Positions 1 through 17,319 of a stretch of DNA of 64,000 nt are shown here, one piece after another. The stretch spans positions 38,421,773-38,485,772 of the forward strand of contig OX439131.1 of the NCBI GenBank assembly GCA_949318235.1, in the 5' to 3' direction. The position numbers and the translations under genes were made by a program. The notes under the pieces were generated by a model. The model was not told the origin of the DNA. It saw nothing but the letters and a program-made list of their open reading frames with translations, and made no database searches. Within the stretch, counting starts at the first letter, position 1, and each line of letters opens with the position of its first letter. This DNA is from Ecdyonurus torrentis. Taxonomy: Eukaryota; Arthropoda; Insecta; Ephemeroptera; Heptageniidae.

Positions 1-1776
<1,776 letters not shown>

Positions 1777-1895
1777 TGGACGCACGGAGAAACAAGCTCA
1801 ACGTGATGCACAAATGCGACTGCGCAATCCACCTCAATTCGCGAGGACACCAAGTAGACGTTACCAGAGACGGATTGTTGAGGGTGCACAAGACT
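1777..1895 (+). CDS. Unknown gene, visible exon 1
   Basis: Acceptor TTTTAG ends at 1,776 and donor GTGAGT starts at 1,896. It encodes an Arg/Gln-rich basic stretch (KQAQRDAQMRLRN). It enters needing one base to complete a codon and leaves with one base, matching the next exon. Confidence 0.7.
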
Positions 1896-4800
1896 GTGAG
1901 TTCATATTTGAGTATATAATAATTTTTAGTAAAAAACTTAATTTGTTATAGGCAAACATGGATTTATTTAGGAAAACAAATGTTGACGTTTTGTTTTATA
2001 TTTTCAGCTCCAAAAGTGATAGACGAAGGAGGTAAAAGTGATCCTCATGAAACCAAAATTATTTCCGTACCACAGCCTGTAACGTAAGTATATTCAGTGA
2101 TTTTGTACAACATTATAAGGCTTTACTTATTGAATTTCTTGAAATAGAACACCAGGCATTCACCGCTCCACGTCAATCCCTGCGGCGCTACCCCGAGCGG
2201 ACTCTCCTCGCTCGACTCGCAGTGCACCATGGACTCAACCTCGTGGACTGTACTCCGGTGCAGCGAGTCCACGATCTGTACGCTCTGCCGGACACCGGCC
2301 AGTCCCACCTCCCGGCTCATCCAGGCTGAACCGTCGTTCTGGCAGCGTAGAAAGCCAGAGTTCCATGGACTCCAGAGCATGCAAGAGGTAATTAAACTGT
2401 GCTCTCTTATTTTCGTTGAGAAATTTATGATTGTTTACGTTTTATGCTGAGAACTTTTTTATTCACAATTTAACACCTATTATAGTAAATGCTCATAATT
2501 TAATCTTTATATTTTTACTCGAAGGCACCGACACCGTAGTAGACGTGGTTCTGACAACGAGAGTGAATTTTCCAAGTGCTCTGGCCGCTCTCATGGTCAT
2601 CATCGCCATCGCTCTCACAAACGTGATTCAGGCAGTGAGAATGATCACCACAGACATAGACACCGCAGCAGTCGACACCGGTTAGTAAAAATATTCTATG
2701 CATACCGTAATCAATAATATTATTTATCACATAATTATAAACTTGATATTTTTCTCAGCCATGGCAGCCACTATGAGTTAGTGGATTCTGAAGCACAATG
2801 GCGTGAGGTGCAGCGGAAACAAGCAGAGGGTCGTGCAGGGGTGCAGATTCATCACGCTACAGTGGTGCGCGACCTCGGTAACCGGCGCTCTGGTTACATC
2901 AACAGCGGCATGGAAACTGAGTCTGAGCATGCTTATCATAGTCACAAGCGCAAGCATAGGAAGCACAGGTCAGTCGTCAACAAATTTAATCAGTAACGTC
3001 TGCGTTAGGTCTCTTGTTTATATGGAGCAATACTTGCATTGTCTGCAATAAATTTGTATACATTTATATGTAATGGTTTGAAAACGATACTGCATGCAAT
3101 CAAATTCATTGCACACTGAAATTATTTTTCATGTGTACAGGGCACTATATATATATATATATACAGTATATATACAGCTCTTGGCATTTCAAATCTTCTC
3201 TATTAATTATTATTATTAATTTTGCTTACATATTTTAATATATATCTTCTTCGATTACTAATGAGTGTCAATATGTTTAGGTCGCGATCTCGCTCGCCTG
3301 ACAGCAAGAGTAAATTGCCTGACGAGCTGAAGCGCCACCTTGAGTTTGATTTGATTGACACGGAGGGTATGTCTGCAGACCAACTTCGTGAGATTGCATA
3401 CACTGTTGTGGAGACCAATGCCAAACCCCCCAAAGTCAAATTCTCACCCAACACTAAGAGAAGACAAAGGTCTCCCAGACGAGCTAATAGGTTAGTAAAA
3501 TATACATCAAGACCAGAGAGGAAGTAAGAATTGAAAGAAATATCTATTTTTTAAAGTTATAATATGTTTATTATTATTTTTTAATTTGAACAAAGTTAAA
3601 AACGTGTACTTTGTTTGTTTTAATGTGTGTACTAAAATCAATTTTTTTTTTTTTTGTAGCTCGGTGCAAGGAGAAAGATGTCAACCTCCTGACAGTGGTG
3701 ACAGTCCCCCACCTCCTTATTCCCCTCCTCAGAATGGTACATCTGCACCCCCAAGTGGCGCTGAAGCACCCGGATCTCGAGGAAATCCATCCGTTACTTT
3801 CTCCCCCAATACTCCAGGTAGCGGCGGAGACACACCTACCAAATTCAACTCTAGTAGTCTGGCAGGATTTATCAAAACTTCTACTTCGTCGTCACATAAT
3901 GGCACAGCAAATTCAGTCAACAGCAATCATAATAATCCAAGGTATCCAGAGTCACAGACGGGATTTTTTATATGACACCCGAGATATAATTTCAAATTCG
4001 TTACCAGCTAGAGGGACAATATCAAATTGTGGAAAAAAAAGAGGAGAAAATTTATTGTAGATTTTTTTTTGTACATACAAACATAATGTATCAGCTATTT
4101 ATTATTTACTTCTTTGTTGCATGTTACTTTTTTATGCAGATGATCAAAAGGAAGCATGTTTGCACTAGACTATTTTGCATGCGAACAATTACAAGTTATG
4201 TATTTTAAGCCACACTACTAAATATTTTCTTCATGCAAAACATTTATGTTAGTGGGCAAAAAAGACTGTAATTTTTTTTTATTAATTTATTTTGAGCTAG
4301 ATTACATATTTACGAATAAATATGTTAATTTTTAGCTCTTATATTTTGTTTTGATCTCTAAGAAAAATGGTTGTTTATTTTTAATTGAGATCTGATTTGT
4401 ATATATTTATATAAAAGAGCTTTTTACCAATTTATAAAAAATAATATGTTTTAATATTTAATTTTAATTAACTAATAAAGGGGATATCATTAAATTGTAA
4501 TTCTGTTATATATTTTTAAAATTTAATGGCTAAAAATTAAAGTATCCCCTAAACTAATAGTCAAATTAAAAAGTCAATAAAGGTGAATAAATAAATAACA
4601 ATTGTCTTATTAAAAAAAAAAACTTTATTTTTTTGGAAACCGTAAAATTATGTATAGTATAATATACATTATTTTTTGTATTTTGATTTGGAAAACAAAA
4701 TGATTTTTCAATAAAAAAAATTAAATTTTTATGTAGAATTTCCTTTTTTTGCTTTTTGTAATTTTTCTGTCTTTCAGTGTTGAAACTTTTTTTTTCTTTC

Positions 4801-4935
4801 TTTCTTATTATTATTTAGTTTGTAGTTTTAGTGAAAGCATGAGTAGTTTGTTTTGCACAATATCAAGATTATTTAGTCTTTGCAATATTTTGGAATGCAT
4901 GCAGTAAGAATTTCTTCAAGTACCTTCTATCCATT

Positions 4936-4969
<34 letters not shown>

Positions 4970-6326
4970 CAAGAATTTAAAGTAAGATAAGACTGTTTTG
5001 TTTTTTTATTTGTGTTAATGATTTATTATTGTTCACATTTTTATCACTTTTATTTTTCTATGGTTGTGGTTGATTTATTGTCATACATATTATACCTTTT
5101 TTTTTTTTTTTTTAACTATTTTCAAATTTTCTCACATTTTGTTCAATTTTACACCACATTTTTGTACATATGATTTACTGCTAAAATTGTTATTTTTTAT
5201 GTTTGTAGATATTTATATACATGTATTTTTATTATACATATATAATGATATTATTCTTAAAAATTCTACCTGTCACTTTTCATTGTTTTTAAGTAAATTG
5301 TTTGTATTTTTATTAAAATATTGTAATTAATTTTTTAAATGCAATATTAAATTTGCAAAATATTCTTTGATTAAATTTTGTTACATTTTAAATATTTTAT
5401 AGCATAGAAAAAAATACGTCATATTTATTTATTTTTATTTTTTTATTTCATTTTTTTTTTAATTTTACGTGTAATTAACAAGACTTTACCTGATTGATTA
5501 ACCTTGCAGGACCTCGGCAGCCGCTGTGTTTGACATGTCATCTCGGGGTCAACCCTCGTCTCTGTACTCTCCCCATGATGCTGGGCCCACTTACAGCAGC
5601 CCATATGGCTCTGTACCACGACCTACCTTCAGCTCAGCCATCTATAATAACTCTGCTAATATGTTTGGACTGCCCAATGGCCACGGACCAGTCAGCAATG
5701 GTGTAGGATCACATTACACTCCTAATGGGACCCCATCTCATCAAAATGCAGCTGCTAATGGAAATAACAATCATGAACATTCTGACTCTGGTCTGGGGGC
5801 TGAATCTCAAGACTATGGCTATAGTAATAGGTAGGCGTCTATTTGACTGATTGATTGATTGATTAATTGATTATTACTTTTTGTTTAATATTTCTCCTTC
5901 GTTTTTATTCATGTTAGATTATACACATGTAATCTTTAATCACTTCGTATTCAATAGTAATCAAATAAATATATATTTTTAAATGCATTATTCCCTTTCA
6001 TTTTTCCTACAATATGTATACTCTCAAACTTGAAGGGAAAAAACTAGGGGGTAATTTTATTGCATATTCTAAAAGAAGACATTGTCCTGAATCGATAGAT
6101 TTGCGAATTTCTAATTTTTGAGTTTATTAAGTTTTTTAAATTAATTTTTAAAGACGTCACGGTCGGTAACTTTTTCCTATGCCCACATGCATAAGTTACT
6201 GATCGTGATGACATTTTTCGTTTTTCGAAAATTAATAAAAAATACGCAATGAACTCAAAAATTAGAAATTCACCTATTAATCGATTCAGGGCAATTTCTT
6301 CTTTAGAATATGAACTGAAATTACCT

Positions 6327-6357
<31 letters not shown>

Positions 6358-9018
6358 GTCTTCTTCATTGCCCTTTTACTTCCCTTTTTCAATATGAAAA
6401 TAAAACAACCAACTGAAAATATCTTTATTTATACACACACAAAAACACGATGTAACAATTTAGATATTTTTTTAATTAACAATGTAGTCAAGTTATTTGT
6501 ATATATTTATATTATAATTTAACATCATTTCTATCTATTATATTGAATTACAGAACAAATGATGGCGCCAAATATGCACAAACCACCAAACTTTCAACAT
6601 CATTTGGTAAAAGTGTTAGTTCATCTGCATCTAAGTCTCAACCTTCTTCTTCTCATCTCAACATGCTTCGAGCTCAAGCAGCGTCCTCTCCGTCCTTCTT
6701 GCCTGGTCCAGGACAATTCCTGCCTCACGTTTCTCTGGGAGAGAAGCAACGACCACGTCTCTCCACTCCTCCTCGACCTGATGATCTCCGCTTAGAATCA
6801 TGTAGTCTGCCTTGGATGCCCAGTCACCAGCAATCACAGCAACAGAGCAATGGCTGGAGTTCATCTCCTCACCGTACCACCAAAATTGGAGGTTGGAACC
6901 AAGTAGCTCCAATGACTCCAACTCGGGGACCATTAGAGGGTATGTCTTCAATGCCTCCATCACGGCCTGGTAGTGTTCGCAGTGTAAGATCAGGACCAGT
7001 AGGAGGCTGGACTAGTCATCAGTCAAGTCCTAAACAAGAGATTATAAAAGCAGAGGTAAGAAAAGCGTATTTTTAATTCACTTATTTTATTATATTATAC
7101 TTTTTTACATTCTTTTTACATTATTATTAGATATAGCTACTATGGCTCTCCTGCATGTTGCTTTTACTGCTTATGGCTTTTGTAAAATATATTTTCAAAG
7201 TCAAGAATATTTTAATGTATTTTTTTTAAACATTAAAAAATTTGGATAACATTTAAAATTAATAAAAGCAAAATACTAAAAAAAATTAAATAAATATTGG
7301 AATTTTTTAATATTATTAATTTATAAGCTAAATAATAAACATAATAAATAACAGACACAATAAAGATTCGTCGTCTCCTCAGTAGCCCAAGTGCTGGGTG
7401 TGGTGAGGCAGAACTAAAAGACGAGCATCCTCATGACTTACTGGACAAAATAATATATAAGACAATGAAAGCCACATGAGGCAACACTTATACATGATTT
7501 TTCTTTCTTTCTGATTATTTTAACGTATAAGGTGACATTTTTATGGAAGAATCTTTTACTACAGTAACTTTTAGTCAATTCGTTGGAAAAAAAACAACAA
7601 CAACTCTGTATTAAAGTACGCAACAAAATAGTTCTGTGCTTTCTTGATCTAGTATATTTTTCCCCCCTTACGAGACAAAGCATAAATTACGCAATTACTT
7701 TTTATATACATTAATAGTTTAATTTTAAGTATAGATTTATCGGTAAATTTATTTATTGTGACGGTAGATAATTATATTCTTAATATATATATACGTCGAT
7801 GACATGACTATATGACTATAGCGCGCACTAACCCACGCCTGCCGCAACATTTGCCCACAGACTGGGGATTGGCGCAGAAGGGCAGATCGTAATTCCCCTG
7901 ATGTCCGGCTAGAGGGTCGGAGGGAACGTTCCTCAAGCCTTGAGCTAATTTTGTCACCTCTCATCCAGAGTACCAGGCACCATACCCAGTAAGTATTTAG
8001 GAAGGATATACAATGCTTAAAAATTAATCAAATATTAACCATGTGTTATTAATTATGCATCAAGCAACAGGAATTAATATCTGCCTTGGCACACCCAACA
8101 ATATATTGCTATGAAAAAAAAACTGGCTTATACATTTTTTTCTAGCTAACATGGCTTATTTTCCTTCTGCTTGCTTTGCTTGAAATTGCTCTAACATGGA
8201 ATTATAAATGTTCAATGTCTATGTTTATTTATTTATTTATTTTCCCCCTTAATTACTAATCCTAATGTTTAATTTATTACTGTTTAATAAATGTTTTTTT
8301 TTTTTAATATTTATATGTGGATCTATGTGTGTACTAATACTGCATTTTTGTTTTTTGTGTTAAAAAAACTTTTTAGTATATTTAAAAATAATAATTGCTA
8401 CATAAATATCGAATATCGAAGTCACTGGATTTACTAACAAATTATATAAATAGTAAATGAATGTTTCATAATTATTATTAGTTATTAAAAAGCATATTGA
8501 TGATATAGATAAAGTGTTGAATTAAATCGCTTAGTTTTATTAAAATATGATGAAAAATAAATGAATTATATAGTGTGATTAATTTGTACATTGCATTTGC
8601 TTAAATGTTACTATGTTAGTTTCTAAGTTACAGTATAATATGCATAAGTAGAGCATGCCCGAACTGAAATAAAATGTATAGTACGAATTATTTACTAATT
8701 TTAGTCCATGCAGAATTGTATATATTAATATTGTATATTATTACAAAGATAGGAAATAGGAAATGTAAAGTAGTATAAAACTTTCATACTTATGTGCAAA
8801 CTCAACCCTATTGTTTGCAGAGCACAACAGAAGAACCCCTAGCATCGGAGTGGGGCAAGGCAGTTGAGTGCCCGGCCCCACAGCCAACCTCCGCGTCAAC
8901 GTCGCTACCACCACCCACCCCCGCCAGTCTCTCACCAGACAGCCCGGCGTCCACACTTTCCAATGCCACCATCACAGCAGCTGTAGAGTCAGCACATGAG
9001 ATGAGCACCGAACTTTGA
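1777..9018 (+). CDS. Unrecognised Ser/Pro/His-rich protein, 3' part of gene (10 joined exons)
   Basis: Joined exons: 1,777-1,895; 2,008-2,083; 2,148-2,387; 2,525-2,680; 2,759-2,968; 3,281-3,490; 3,660-3,941; 5,510-5,830; 6,554-7,055; 8,821-9,018. All have AG/GT borders and matching phases, giving 771 residues plus stop; the start lies left of the window. In order the protein shows an Arg-rich segment, a Ser/Pro/Arg-rich segment, a His/Arg/Ser-rich tract (exons 4-5), one compact segment in exon 6 with LEFDLIDTEGM and LREIAYTVVETN, a PPPPYSPP proline motif, Asn/Ser-rich low complexity, and the C-terminus STEL, which fits a class I PDZ ligand. No membrane segment or catalytic domain is seen. I do not recognise the family; the composition suggests a cytoplasmic tail or scaffold (inference). 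It is convergent with para. Exons 3-8 are each a multiple of three and share one phase, so each could be skipped without frameshift. Confidence 0.7.
2008..2083 (+). CDS. Unknown gene, visible exon 2
   Basis: Acceptor TTTCAG, donor GTAAGT. Encodes PKVIDEGGKSDPHETKII, an acidic/polar segment; phase matches both neighbours. Confidence 0.65.
2148..2387 (+). CDS. Unknown gene, visible exon 3 (Ser/Pro/Arg-rich)
   Basis: Acceptor AAATAG, donor GTAATT. The 80 codons are strongly GC-biased against the flanking AT-rich introns and encode a Ser/Pro/Arg-rich segment with repeated SPRS-like units (ADSPRSTRSAP, AASPRSVRSAG) that could be phosphorylation sites (inference). The length is a multiple of three. 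Confidence 0.72.
2525..2680 (+). CDS. Unknown gene, visible exon 4 (His/Arg/Ser-rich)
   Basis: Acceptor CGAAG, donor GTTAGT. Encodes a His/Arg/Ser tract with HGHHRHRSHKR and HHRHRHRSSRH. 156 nt, phase-symmetric. Confidence 0.7.
2759..2968 (+). CDS. Unknown gene, visible exon 5
   Basis: Acceptor CTCAG, donor GTCAGT. Encodes a more complex segment (YELVDSEAQWREVQRKQAEG, then RRSGYINSGMETESE) followed by a second basic tract HSHKRKHRKHR. The ordered mix of charged and hydrophobic residues suggests real constraint. 210 nt, phase-symmetric. Confidence 0.72.
3281..3490 (+). CDS. Unknown gene, visible exon 6 (most domain-like segment)
   Basis: Acceptor GTTTAG, donor GTTAGT. After an Arg/Ser opening (SRSRSPDSKSK) it encodes a compact helical-looking segment, DELKRHLEFDLIDTEGM and then SADQLREIAYTVVETN, followed by a basic tail. 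This is the part of the protein best suited for a homology search. 210 nt, phase-symmetric. Confidence 0.75.
3660..3941 (+). CDS. Unknown gene, visible exon 7 (proline motif)
   Basis: Poly-T tract then TGTAG acceptor; donor GTATCC. Encodes DSGDSPPPPYSPPQNG, a possible WW or SH3 ligand (PPPPY), then Ser/Thr/Asn-rich sequence. 282 nt, phase-symmetric. Confidence 0.72.
3942..5509 (+). other. Intron of the unknown gene
   Basis: About 1.6 kb of AT-rich sequence with poly-A (about 4,939-4,966) and poly-T runs. No exon, transposon or structured repeat seen. Confidence 0.65.
5510..5830 (+). CDS. Unknown gene, visible exon 8 (Ser/Asn/Gly-rich)
   Basis: Acceptor TTGCAG, donor GTAGGC. Encodes low-complexity polar sequence with many Ser, Asn, Gly and Tyr (for example SSLYSPHDAGPTYSSPYGS) and an acidic end HSDSGLGAESQDYGYSN. 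No domain recognised. 321 nt, phase-symmetric. Confidence 0.72.
6045..6330. mobile_element. Foldback MITE-like element in intron
   Basis: The arms are long imperfect inverted repeats: left from GGGGGTAATTTTATTGCATA through CTAATTTTTGAGTT, right from TGAACTCAAAAATTAG through GAAATTACCTCC. No coding capacity; family unassigned. The right end runs into a poly-T tract, so its border is uncertain. Confidence 0.7.
6554..7055 (+). CDS. Unknown gene, visible exon 9
   Basis: Acceptor TTACAG, donor GTAAGA. Encodes a long Ser/Pro-rich segment with an arginine/serine stretch (RPGSVRSVRSG), leaving in phase 0 after KQEIIKAE. This exon is the branch point: 8,821, 7,861 and 7,366 can each be joined to it in frame, giving different C-termini. 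Confidence 0.72.
7366..7482 (+). CDS. Candidate alternative 3' terminal exon of unknown gene
   Basis: An acceptor ATAAAG at 7,365 joined in phase 0 to the exon ending 7,055 would add IRRLLSSPSAGCGEAELKDE and on to a TGA near 7,480. The block is GC-richer than its surroundings. The acceptor lacks a pyrimidine tract; the better AG at 7,354 would give an immediate stop. It may instead be a conserved UTR or an exon of another kind. Confidence 0.3.
7861..7988 (+). CDS. Candidate alternative exon of unknown gene
   Basis: A good acceptor (GCCCACAG) and a good donor (GTAAGT) flank 128 nt that are open only in phase 0, matching exon 9, and encode TGDWRRRADRNSPDVRLEG and a Ser/Leu-rich end. The length is not a multiple of three: splicing on to 8,821 gives a quick stop (QAQQKNP), so inclusion would swap the STEL tail for another C-terminus or trigger decay. 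Confidence 0.5.
8821..9018 (+). CDS. Unknown gene, terminal exon with PDZ-type C-terminus
   Basis: Acceptor TTTGCAG. Joined in phase 0 to the exon ending 7,055 it encodes 65 residues: an acidic start (STTEEPLASEWGKAVE), a Pro/Ser/Thr-rich middle (TSLPPPTPASLSPDSPAS) and the end AHEMSTEL followed by TGA. The last four residues fit class I PDZ ligands (S/T at -2, hydrophobic at 0). Confidence 0.72.
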   Translation, partial: STTEEPLASEWGKAVECPAPQPTSASTSLPPPTPASLSPDSPASTLSNATITAAVESAHEMSTEL

Positions 9019-11467
9019 GTGTATCTTATCCCTCCAAACCAAACATCAATAAACAATTGTCATGTTGAAAAATGCATCCCATATTTGAAGTAAATAATAT
9101 ATTTATTATTATTATTTTTAAGAATTTGGATTAAAAAGTACTTTCACAGCAAAAAGCACTGCCACCTTAAAAATATTTTTTTCGCTTCTCTATATGTATG
9201 GCAAACTTTTTTTTTTTCTTCAATGAAATTGCTCATTATCATTATGTAAAAATAGACTAATTAATTAACTTTACACCCAATAAGTGCACGATACATGTAC
9301 CCATACTTCAGTATTGTTAAATATAATTATTATGTAATTATTAATTTAAAAAATAACGTATATATATGTCAATAGGATTTATGTCTAAATGTTATAATAA
9401 ATGTGTAATGTATAATTATTAACGGTAATTTTTTTTTTGTAAAATTTCATTTATTTAATAAATCAGTTAAAATGTCTTTAATATTATTATTACGATGTAA
9501 AAAAAAATAGTAAAAGAATATATGTGATTATATTATGTTTATATATATATTAAAATAAATACGTCATAAAAAATTGTTATTAAGTGTGTGAATACATATA
9601 AAAATATAATCAAACAAGTAGATATTTTGACTGATTATGCCAAAGATGCCAAATCAGCAAATTTTAAGCAATATATTGTAGTAAAATAATATTTATTCAA
9701 ACTTCTCTCAAACATATCCTTGAATGTAGAAGAAAAAAAAATGTAGAAATAAAATAATAATTAAATAAAATGTATAAGCCAAAATAAATTGGGATACATT
9801 TTTATATGCATGATATATATTATATATTAAAATAAAAAAAGAAAGAAGTTAATGTTGTCTAGAAATTTTGATAATAATACATGAAACGTAATTGTTATAC
9901 GTCGTGTTTTATAAAATATCGTATAGTCTAAATCTGAATTTTATCATTTTTTTTTTTATTACATCTTGTTGTCCAATTTTGAGGAAAATAAATCTTGTAA
10001 TCTTGTACTTTTATTATTATTTGTTACTGTAGAAAAGAAAATTAAGAATAAAAAAATAAAATAAAATTTTATCTATACATTTGTTTTTTATGGCAGTTTA
10101 TTGTAAGCGATCTTATATACTATTCAATAAGTATTCGTGTGAGAAATAAAATAAAGTTAATCAAATTGTAATTTTTTTTGTTTTCTTTTTCCTGTTGATC
10201 TCATAAAAAAATTGAAATACAAATTAAGATATTAAGTAATAAATGAATCTGTGGGTCGATTAAACTAAATGATATAATAGTATTTTTTTAATTAAAATAA
10301 TATGTCTTTATTTAATTTGACATGTCCCATCAACTGAGTTATTGATAATTACGCTAATTTGTTTTTTAAAATATTTTCTTATGGAGGAGAGGTCTTGCAA
10401 CGGATTTAACACAATTATTTCACATTCAAATATTTATCCAATGTATAATAAAATTGCAGTTTCAAAAAAAAAAAATTTTAACTTTTATATATTTTTATCA
10501 AACTCTTTCTATAGTTAAACAGAGAGTTTCAAAAATAATTATTTTAATTAAAAAATAAAAAAAGGGCTAGGTGCTAAAATCTGCCTCAGATAACATGTTA
10601 GTGCCTTTCCCCAAATTTTCTTTATTAGAGCTTTGGAATTATAATTTTAAAGTAAAATTAATTAAATATAATAGTGAAGATTGTATTAAATAAATAATAA
10701 ATTATTTAGATTAAATTTCTATTTACTCCGTATAAATTTAGATGTTAGTCTTTAATATTTTAAGTTTATTTCTTAATTTTATAGTCTTATTAAAAGAATA
10801 AATTTACATTTTCTATTTCATTTTAAAAACAAAATAGTAATAGAACTTCATAATATATATGAAATTTCAATCAAGATTTGTACTTCACACGTCAAATAAA
10901 ACACTCTCATTTAAAATAATATATTCATATACATAAAAAAAATTTTAATCATATATTTTTTTGTTTCTATATTTCCCACATATCGTTTTTAATTAATTAG
11001 AAGCTCTTACAAGTTTAGTTGTGTATAGTGATGTAGTGTTTAGTTTATAATTGGTGTACTTGCCCGTATATATGCAGTCTGCTCCCAGGATTGTTTCAAC
11101 TCAAGTGATGAACATGAGAAACTCCCACGCCGCGATGTTTGTTGCGTGAATTAAGTATCCTCTCTCTCTCTATCTCCTCGCTTTACACCTGACGTTAACA
11201 TACCGTGCACCTGTTGCCCACATTTCTTCATCTTCATACCACAAAAATCTGAATCAGAAATCAGAGCAACATTATTAAACATAGAAAACTGTACTGTGAC
11301 CTAAAATTTTCGTCACTTCTACATTAAATGACAAAAAAGAAATATATAATATACTATATTATATATATTGTAAGTGTACATAATAGAAGAAGTAGTATGC
11401 TATCTTTTTTAAGACTGAAAATGAAGTGCTGCAGGCTGCAGTGAATTGACTTAAAGTTGTAACGGAC

Positions 11468-11498
<31 letters not shown>

Positions 11499-11700
11499 AG
11501 ATAATGTATAAAAGTTTTAGAAGATGTTTTTTTAATATGATTTTTGTTAATTTTAAATCTTACAAAGTCTCAAATTATATTATTTTTATCCCTTATCTGA
11601 TGGTTACAGGTCCTGAAATTTTTATCATTAAGTATAAAAGTTATTAACCATTAACTTTCAAATCACATAAATATAGAGGCAATAATTTTTAATTCAGTTA
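9019..11700. other. 3' flank / intergenic, AT-rich
   Basis: Probably begins with the 3' UTR of the + strand gene. The rest is AT-rich and unstructured. A GC-richer block at about 11,075-11,230 has no full gene structure in it. Confidence 0.5.
9048..9053 (+). terminator. Candidate polyadenylation signal
   Basis: An AATAAA lies about 30 nt after the stop of the unknown gene. In sequence this AT-rich such hexamers are common, so other sites downstream are possible. Confidence 0.45.
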
Positions 11701-11701
11701 C

Positions 11702-11774
11702 AATCCTTATTATCTGAATATTTATCTTATATTAAGAAAGTTACTTAATCCTTATTATCTGAATATTTATCTTA
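11702..11774. repeat. Two 28-bp direct repeats
   Basis: AATCCTTATTATCTGAATAT followed by TTATCTTA occurs at 11,702-11,729 and again at 11,747-11,774, a 45-bp period. The second copy abuts the left end of the foldback element at 11,772. Confidence 0.85.
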
Positions 11775-12117
11775 AAGAGAAAGTTCAGGGGTTACAACAT
11801 GGCTTCTTCAATGTTATATAATGAGAAGAACTGTTCATGAACTCCTATATGATGACCCAAAGCCCTTCCGTAGCCCCATGGTAGCCCCTTAAACTTGTGA
11901 TCATCTTGCGAGATATGCAACATGCTACAACATTTTCTATAGTAAAGCCGTAACTATGACGTAAAAGATACGGTACGGGTTGCATATCTCGCAGGATGAT
12001 CACGAGTTTTCGGGGCTTCGGAAGGGCTTTAGGTCATCATATATGAGTTTATGAACAGTTCTTCTCATTATCTAACATTGAAGAAGCCATGTTGTAACCC
12101 CTGAACTTTCACTTTAA
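11772..12117. mobile_element. 346-bp foldback MITE with TTAA ends
   Basis: The whole element is a near-palindrome: the left arm starts TTAAAGAGAAAGTTCAGGGG, the right arm is its inverse (CCCCTGAACTTTCACTTTAA), and the arms stay complementary for over 100 bp (for example CATGGCTTCTTCAATGTTA). It ends in TTAA on both sides, as for piggyBac-type insertions. No coding capacity. Confidence 0.85.
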
Positions 12118-15660
<3,543 letters not shown>

Positions 15661-15669
15661 TAGTTAGTT

Positions 15670-15900
15670 TGATATATAACTGACCTGTGCGATGATGCGT
15701 GTTGAAAGCGCGAGCTCCAAGCGTGTACTGGTTGCTGCCCTGCCGGTACTCGGTGCTCTTTCATTGTGGTTGAGGTGCGAGCGAGAGAGAGAGAGAACGA
15801 GTAAGCGAGCGATCGAGCAACTCTCGAGTGAACGAGCAAGGTAGCTTATACAAGTAAGTGCGGAGGCTGCGAGTTATAGAATAGCAGCGGGTGCGGCAGG
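15670..15900. other. GC-richer block, possible promoter or 5' UTR exon
   Basis: The block contains many CG dinucleotides (GCGCGAGC, GCGAGCGATCGAGC) in an AT background and is followed by possible donors (AAGTAAGTGCGG; GCAGGTGAAT). It resembles a first exon or promoter, but no downstream coding exon could be linked to it. Confidence 0.3.
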
Positions 15901-16342
15901 TGAATTTCACAAAAGTCCAGGTGGAGGTTGGTGCCTACATGGACCACTCTAAAAAAAAAACACCTGCACCTCATCATCAACGTGATCTATCATGTGTATC
16001 ATTGACTGCGGCTACTGTTACTTCTCGCTTTACTAAACACATCATTGACTTAATGCGTGTGTATATAAATATATGTTAAACATACCTTAACCTCATCAAA
16101 TATCATATTACTTCCTTATTAAAACTATCACTACATCAAATTTATTATACTTCAGTTAAGCAATACTATACAGTATACACACACACACATAAGCATAAGA
16201 AACATTACAGGTTTTTATATATTTTTACTTCAAGTACTTGTAATTATAATTGTATGAACTTTATATCATGTTCTCATAATATATATTATATATAATATAA
16301 TATATTATATTATACTTTTTTATATGTAACTAAGCTGAGAGC

Positions 16343-16471
<129 letters not shown>

Positions 16472-16836
16472 CAAGAATATATTATGTGTAAACCGAAAAT
16501 TAAATTGACAACTAAAAATTTCTGATTAAAGTGCTAAATTTTATTTTCTACCACGCACGTAATTATTTACTCACTATTACTTTTTTTAAAACTTGAAAAT
16601 AAAAATATACTGATAGAACCTAATATAATTTTGTTTTATAATACTTTTAATTTATCTTTAAAAACTAATGCGGGCTATTAAAATTGTGAAGGAAATAAAT
16701 TAAAATTAGCTTGTTAATGTTTCATAAATATGTAATATTATTAAAGTAATAATAAAATATAATATCACATTATAGTTGATTGTACACCATTAACTCTTTA
16801 TGTGTATGTGTGTAATATTATATTATGTATGTATAT

Positions 16837-16840
<4 letters not shown>

Positions 16841-16913
<73 letters not shown>

Positions 16914-16916
16914 TAT
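16841..16916. repeat. TA microsatellite
   Basis: About 75 bp of TA repeats. Confidence 0.95.
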
Positions 16917-17319
16917 AAAATAATGAACAACGGTTATAAAATGTATGTATTGTTCTTGACTTGCATGAAATATTATTACCGTTATTTTAAGATCTCATAG
17001 CAAGATGAAAATGTTGCAGCATCCAGTACTCAGCGAGTCACACCTTCGATCAACCGTGAGCTCATGTTCAAAACTAGATTTTATTACATCGCTAAAAATA
17101 TATTTTAGAATACAAGGATATTGTATGTAAATTGATTAAGTATAAAGTTTAAAAGAACTTTTTTTATATATATTTTAACAAGTTAATCATATTCAAAAAT
17201 ATGTATCTGATGTAAGCATATTGTACTACATGAAATTTATAGTACATTATATTACATACAGACTTTTGAATTTAATTTTTATACCTTTAGCTGATTCAAC
17301 TATACTTTTCTGTACAATC

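Noticed and set aside
2431..2685. Open frame over exon 4 of the unknown gene in another frame
   Set aside because: Needs to read through the intron; the spliced frame gives a consistent protein with matching phases on both sides.
11075..11160. Reading resembling an LDL-receptor class A fragment (SQDCFNSSDEHEKL) or a terminal exon after TATGCAG
   Set aside because: Too short, no full cysteine pattern, no partner exon, and two frames are equally open.
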